NCBI RefSeq assembly: GCF_002211365.1
Contig: NZ_LOKZ01000012.1
Span: forward strand, 357,857-421,856
Length of the DNA: 64,000 bases
DNA from: Rhizobium sp. R711
GTDB lineage: Bacteria > Pseudomonadota > Alphaproteobacteria > Rhizobiales > Rhizobiaceae
Reading direction: 5' to 3'
In this document: positions 59,840 to 64,000 of the stretch, piece after piece
Layout of the letters: each line of letters begins with the position of its first letter
Position numbering within the stretch: position 1 is the first letter of the stretch
Notes under the pieces: generated by a model
Databases searched by the model: none
What the model was told of the DNA's origin: nothing
The model's input: only the letters and a program-made list of their open reading frames with translations
Position numbers and translations under genes: made by a program

Positions 59840-61150
59840 TCATTTTGTCGAATTTGCATCGATCAGCATGCGCGGCCATTCGACACGGACACGCGCTCCT
59901 GCCGCCTCCGGCATGCGGTTCTCGAACACCAGTGACGCGCCGGATCGCTCCAGGAGCGTCTTGGCGATGAAGAGCCCCAGTCCCAGCCCGCCGGCTCGGT
60001 CTTCCCGCTGTCTCTTGGTTACGTAGGGTTCGCCGATCCGGGTCAGGATATCGGAAGAATAGCCCTCGCCGTCGTCCTCGATCGTGATGCGGACTTTTCG
60101 CGCATCGTGCTCGACCGTTACGGTGACCTCGTCGCGCGCGTAGTCGACGGCGTTTTCGATCAGGTTGCCGAGCCCATACATGATGCCGGCATTGCGGTCG
60201 GTTACGGGCTCGCCTTTGCGCGGACTCTTTTCGATCAGTTCGAGCTTGATCCCGAATTCCCGATGCGGCGCCACGATCTCTTCCATCATCGATGACAGTG
60301 GCAACCGCCGGAGATGGGCTTCTCCTTCAGCCGAGAGCGTCGCTAGCCGCCTCAGAATGTCGCGACACCGCTCGCTCTGGCTGCGCAACAGTTGCACATC
60401 CTCGCGAAAGCGATCGTCATCCTTGAGTTCGCGCTCCATTTCCTTGGCAACGACGCTGATGGTGGCAAGCGGCGTTCCAAGCTCGTGTGCCGCCGCAGCG
60501 GCAAGACCGTCCAGCTGCGAAAGGTGCTTCTCCCGCTGCAGGACGAGCTCGGTTGCCGCTAGCGCATCGGCCAGCTGGCTCGCTTCCATCGAGACCCGAT
60601 ATGCATAAAAGGCGGCGAAGGCCATGGTCGATGCGATCGAGCACCAGACGCCGAACTGCATCACGGTGTGGACATTGATCTCGACCCCATCGAACCACGG
60701 CAAGGGAAAGGGCGAGAACGCGAGAATGGTGATGCAGATCATCGCAATGAGAATGAGCACCGTGCTGAAGCGGATCGGCTGCGACGCAAAGGAAATGATG
60801 ACAGGAACGCAGACGAGCGCGGCGAAAGGATTTGCAAGGCCGCCGGTGATGAAGAGCAGCGCGCAAAGCTGCAGAAGGTCGAAACCGAGCAGCGCGAAGG
60901 CCGCGCCCGGATAGAGCCGATGGGTCGGCGGATAGCGGATCATCAGGTAGAAATTGACCGCCGCCAGTGCCGCGATCAGCACCGCGCATGCAACGAGCGG
61001 AAGGGGAAACTTCAGCCAGAAGGCAACGATGAACACCGTCACGGCTTGGCCGCCGACAGCAAGCCATCGCAGCCGCACCAGCGTCTGCAATCTCAATCGC
61101 CTGCTACTATGCCTGTCCTCTTCCGACGAACTCTCGACATTGTCGACCAT
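59840..61150 (-). CDS. actS: redox sensor histidine kinase ActS (RegB/PrrB family)
   Basis: 436 residues with six membrane helices in the first 185 residues, the ubiquinone-binding GGLANPF (103-109), H-box AAAAHELGTPLATI with His222, redox Cys262 in SERCRDILRRL (the RegB regulatory cysteine), N-box LGNLIENAVDYA and G-boxes DDGEGYSS and GGLGLGLFIA. RegB-type kinases read quinone redox state and control respiration, nitrogen and carbon fixation genes. It starts 27 bp after hrpB. Confidence 0.97.
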   Translation of the reverse strand: MVDNVESSSEEDRHSSRRLRLQTLVRLRWLAVGGQAVTVFIVAFWLKFPLPLVACAVLIAALAAVNFYLMIRYPPTHRLYPGAAFALLGFDLLQLCALLFITGGLANPFAALVCVPVIISFASQPIRFSTVLILIAMICITILAFSPFPLPWFDGVEINVHTVMQFGVWCSIASTMAFAAFYAYRVSMEASQLADALAATELVLQREKHLSQLDGLAAAAAHELGTPLATISVVAKEMERELKDDDRFREDVQLLRSQSERCRDILRRLATLSAEGEAHLRRLPLSSMMEEIVAPHREFGIKLELIEKSPRKGEPVTDRNAGIMYGLGNLIENAVDYARDEVTVTVEHDARKVRITIEDDGEGYSSDILTRIGEPYVTKRQREDRAGGLGLGLFIAKTLLERSGASLVFENRMPEAAGARVRVEWPRMLIDANSTK

Positions 61151-61177
61151 CTGACATCCCTTGAACCGTAGTAGCGC

Positions 61178-63634
61178 TCATGTACCACGAGGTTTGACCC
61201 TTGTCGTCGGCGTGGCGTCTTCCGGCCGCTCGGGCCAGGGGTGCTTGGGATAGCGGCCGCGCATGTCGGCGCGCACGTCCCGCCACGAGCCGGCCCAGAA
61301 TCCGGGTAGATCACGGGTCGTTTGGATCGGCCGGTGTGCCGGCGAGGTCAGCTCGAGAAGCAGCGGCAGTCGACCGCCACCGATTGCCGGATGCTGATTG
61401 AGGCCGAAGAGTTCCTGCACGCGGATCGTCAGCGTCGGTTCCTCGCCATCATATTGGATCGGATGCCGCTGTCCCGTCGGGGCTTCGAAATGCGTTGGCG
61501 CGAGGCGTGAAAGATCCCGCTGCATCTCGTGCGGTATCAACGCCATCAACCCGTTCGAAAGACCCGACGGGGAAATGTCGGAAATCCCCCGAGCATCCAT
61601 CTGGTAGGGAATGAACCACTCATCGAGCCGCGCAATCAATGCTTCGTCGCTGACATCAGGCCACGCATCGCCGATGCTGCGATGAAGAAAGCCGATGCGC
61701 TCGCGCAGCTGCATGGCTTCCTTGGAAAAAGGCAGCTGTTCCAACCCCAGCTCGCGCACACCTTCTGCCAGTGCACGGCTGGCAGCTTCGCCGGTTGGAC
61801 GAGGCAGTGGCGTCTCGTCGAAGACAATGGCGCCGAGCCGGGTCGCCCGCCTGGCTCGGACCTGCCGGCTCTGTCGGTCGAAAAAGGTCTGATCGCCGGT
61901 CGAAATTGAACCGGGCAGGTCTTCTTCGATGTCGGCGCGAGACACTTCGGCTGCCGCCAGGATGCGCCCCTGCGCCGCCCGGCCCGTCAAATCTGCGATG
62001 ACGAGCATCGGGCTGCCGGCGAGCCGCTCGGTCTCCGGCAGTTCCGCGCCGCGCCCATTCGCCATGAGGAAGCGGCCTCTGCCGCCGCGCTGCAGCCCGA
62101 TTCGGTCAGGGAAGGCGTGCAGCAGCAGCCGTCCCGTCTGGCTGGGTTCCGCAGCCTTGGCGACATCGAGACCCTTGGCCAGTCGAGCCGCCAGCTGACG
62201 CGAACCTTCGGCGCGATCGCCGCGCTCCGACCGGAAGCGCCGCATCCGCTCTTCGAGGTCAATGCTTGGACCGCCGAGGCCCTGTTCAGTCAACAGAACC
62301 GCCAGCTCTGCCGCGTCTCTTGCATGCCCTGTCTCGCCTGCGAAGATCACCATGGCAGCCAGACGCGGCGGCAGCGCAAGGTCGCGCATCATCTTCCCGC
62401 GCGCAGTGAGTGCGCCGTCCTTGTCGAGCGCGCCAAGCTGCAGCAGCAGCGCCCGCGCCTCCGACAGCGTCGTCTCCGGCGGCTGGTCGACGAAGGACAG
62501 TGCGCGGGCATCCTGCACGCCCCAGTGGGCAAGATCGAGAACGAGGCCGGAGAGATCGCTGGAAAGTATCTGCGGCGGCGTGAATGCCGGCAGGGCGGCG
62601 GTCTGCCCCTGATGCCAGAGACGGATCGCAATACCTGGCTCGGTTCGTCCCGCACGTCCGGCACGCTGGTCGGCCGAAGCGCGCGAGACGCGCACCGTTT
62701 CCAGTCGCGTGATGCCGGTCGAGGCCTCGAACACCGGAAGCCGCTGCAGGCCGCTATCGATTACGATCCGCACCCCGTCAATGGTGATCGACGTCTCGGC
62801 AATCGAGGTGGCGAGCACGACTTTGCGCGTCCCGGGCTCGGCCGGCCGGATTGCCGCATCCTGTTCCCGCTGTGTCAGGTTGCCGAAAAGCGGTGCAATC
62901 AGCGTTTGTGGTCCAAAGCGTCCTTCGAGCCGCTCGGCGGTGCGGGCGATCTCCGCCTGGCCGGGCAGGAAGGCGAGGATTGATCCGCTCTCGCTGGCAT
63001 GAGCGTCAACGATCGCGCGCGTCATCGCGTCTTCCATGCGCTCGCCGCTCGGCCGATCCTTGTAGCGGATGTCGATCGGGTAGCTTCGCCCCATGCTTTC
63101 GATGACAGGCGGCTGGCCGAGAAGCTCGGCAACACGCGCGACGTCAAGCGTCGCTGACATTACCAGTACGCGCAGGTCATCTCGCAAGGCGGATTGCACA
63201 TCGAGCGCCAGTGCCAGGCCGAAGTCGGCGTCCAGCGAGCGCTCGTGGAACTCATCAAAGATGACGACCGAGACACCTGATAGTTCGGGATCCTCGAGGA
63301 TCATGCGGGCGAACACGCCTTCGGTCACGACCTCGACGCGGGTCTTGGCGGATACTCTGGTGTCGAGCCGCATGCGATAGCCGACGGTCCCGCCCACAGT
63401 CTCGCCAAGCAGCGAGGCCATGCGGCTTGCCGCCGCGCGGGCCGCGAGGCGTCGCGGCTCCAGAAGGATGATCTTGCCGTCGCCACGCCAATCCTGATCG
63501 AGCAGATAGAGGGGAACAAGCGTCGTCTTGCCGGCGCCCGGCGGGGCGGAAAGCACGGCGCGGCCCCGTGTGGCCAGTGCCGCCCCGATCTCCGGGAGAA
63601 CATGCGAAACCGGAAGTTCCGGCAGGGAAGTCAT
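61178..63634 (-). CDS. hrpB: ATP-dependent helicase HrpB (DEAH/RHA family)
   Basis: 818 residues: motif I SAPPGAGKTTLVPL near residue 35, PRRLAARAAASRMA, motif II VIFDEFHERSLDADFG (DEFH, the HrpB form of DEAH), SATLD, ATSIAETSITIDGV, the QRAGRAGRTEPG motif VI, an HA2 domain, and the HrpB C-terminal domain with HPIQYDGEEPTLTIRVQELFG. The RNA substrate is unknown. The ATG at 63634 is taken; an in-frame GTG three codons earlier (63643) is possible. It heads a leftward hrpB-actS-actR run. Confidence 0.96.
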   Translation of the reverse strand: MTSLPELPVSHVLPEIGAALATRGRAVLSAPPGAGKTTLVPLYLLDQDWRGDGKIILLEPRRLAARAAASRMASLLGETVGGTVGYRMRLDTRVSAKTRVEVVTEGVFARMILEDPELSGVSVVIFDEFHERSLDADFGLALALDVQSALRDDLRVLVMSATLDVARVAELLGQPPVIESMGRSYPIDIRYKDRPSGERMEDAMTRAIVDAHASESGSILAFLPGQAEIARTAERLEGRFGPQTLIAPLFGNLTQREQDAAIRPAEPGTRKVVLATSIAETSITIDGVRIVIDSGLQRLPVFEASTGITRLETVRVSRASADQRAGRAGRTEPGIAIRLWHQGQTAALPAFTPPQILSSDLSGLVLDLAHWGVQDARALSFVDQPPETTLSEARALLLQLGALDKDGALTARGKMMRDLALPPRLAAMVIFAGETGHARDAAELAVLLTEQGLGGPSIDLEERMRRFRSERGDRAEGSRQLAARLAKGLDVAKAAEPSQTGRLLLHAFPDRIGLQRGGRGRFLMANGRGAELPETERLAGSPMLVIADLTGRAAQGRILAAAEVSRADIEEDLPGSISTGDQTFFDRQSRQVRARRATRLGAIVFDETPLPRPTGEAASRALAEGVRELGLEQLPFSKEAMQLRERIGFLHRSIGDAWPDVSDEALIARLDEWFIPYQMDARGISDISPSGLSNGLMALIPHEMQRDLSRLAPTHFEAPTGQRHPIQYDGEEPTLTIRVQELFGLNQHPAIGGGRLPLLLELTSPAHRPIQTTRDLPGFWAGSWRDVRADMRGRYPKHPWPERPEDATPTTRVKPRGT

Positions 63635-64000
63635 GCGGGTCACGTGCGCGTCTTCGTTTCATAAGCGAGGATGGCACGCATCTCTTTTAGGATCAGCTAC
63701 GTCATTCCCCGGGGGTAATGCATCGCCGGTAAAACTACCGACACCGCGCGGCTGTGCGCAAGTCATGTCCTCCGCGGATTGAGCCGGACCTCAAATGGCG
63801 AAGATTCTGCATCTGAGGGTGGAAGCTGGACGGCAAGTACAGGCAGGAGTCGCCGCCATGGGTCCGTACGGATGGCCAAAGCACCCACTCTTGAAAATCC
63901 CTCTTTCATTTCAATCTGTTACAAAAATGTCAAAAAACTTTGTTTGGCGGTGTTGACTTAGAAAAGGGGCAGGGTCTATAAGCCCGATCACTGACGAGGG
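63635..64000. other. intergenic region at the right edge, upstream of an unseen gene
   Basis: 366 bp with no convincing coding sequence. The last 90 bp hold an A/T-rich stretch and a strong promoter-like sequence pointing right. Confidence 0.6.
63953..63982 (+). promoter_or_regulatory. strong sigma-70-type promoter, probably for a stable-RNA operon
   Basis: -35 TTGACT (63953-63958), 18-bp spacer, -10 TATAAG (63977-63982), preceded by an A/T-rich UP-like stretch (ACAAAAATGTCAAAAAACTT, 63921-63940). The pattern matches rhizobial rRNA/tRNA promoters; the transcript lies outside the window. Confidence 0.7.

Overview
The window is a 64 kb stretch of core chromosome from an alphaproteobacterium of the family Rhizobiaceae (Rhizobium/Agrobacterium/Sinorhizobium group; the genus cannot be fixed from sequence reading alone). 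The evidence is the gene content and order (mnmE-rho-hemJ-hemE | ppsR-maf-aroE-coaE-dnaQ, chvI-chvG-hprK-PTS opposite pckA, actS-actR, trpFBA-accD-folC), high GC with strong third-position GC bias, and rhizobial family signatures: an AccD without its zinc cysteines, a fused TsaE-AmgK, a DivL-type kinase with tyrosine at the phosphorylation site, and DUF1402, DUF2218, DUF2628 and DUF2852 proteins. Coding density is high. I see no insertion sequence, prophage, CRISPR array, tRNA gene or other sign of recent transfer.

Region 1 (1-14.4 kb) looks like the chromosomal replication origin. Genes run leftwards up to hemE and rightwards from ppsR, and the 403 bp between them hold an AT-rich stretch followed by DnaA boxes. 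A ParB-type parS palindrome lies in the first codons of aroE, and a second lies 39 kb away behind pckA. The right flank carries aroE, coaE, the DNA polymerase III proofreading subunit dnaQ, secB/fxsA, and a translationally coupled Tim44-like/mltA/smr/xre group ending at gyrB.

Region 2 (14.4-25.4 kb) has small redox and degradation genes (nitroreductase, DUF2218, glutathionyl-hydroquinone reductase, FAH-family hydrolase), an intracellular PHB depolymerase, DUF2852, a YgjP-type metalloprotease, and the anabolic operon trpF-trpB-trpA-accD-folC.

Region 3 (25.4-37.4 kb, all leftward) reads divL, tsaE-amgK, a MurU-like nucleotidyltransferase, addB, addA, trxA. It combines cell-cycle signalling, tRNA t6A modification, peptidoglycan sugar recycling and double-strand-break repair.

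Region 4 (37.6-45.1 kb) is the ChvI/ChvG two-component system followed by HPr kinase, a mannose-type EIIA, HPr and ahcY, with pckA divergent from chvI. It appears to join envelope/acid signalling, a regulatory PTS and gluconeogenesis. ahcY has its own inverted-repeat operator.

Region 5 (45.1-53 kb) has arfB and alkB, then the leftward operon hisB-DUF2628-hisH-hisA-hisF-hisE-coaA, and divergently hslV-hslU.

Region 6 (53-64 kb) has a DUF1402 protein with lytic-transglycosylase-like motifs, a cytochrome P450, malate synthase G, an L,D-transpeptidase lipoprotein, mmcB, the redox regulators actR/actS and the helicase hrpB. The right edge ends in a strong sigma-70-type promoter that probably serves a stable-RNA operon just outside.

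Overall this is mostly conserved housekeeping DNA. The best leads are the origin and partition architecture, the DUF1402 enzyme prediction, the tyrosine-containing DivL, the TsaE-AmgK fusion, the signal-less MltA, and several intergenic palindromes. No clearly new multi-gene system was found.
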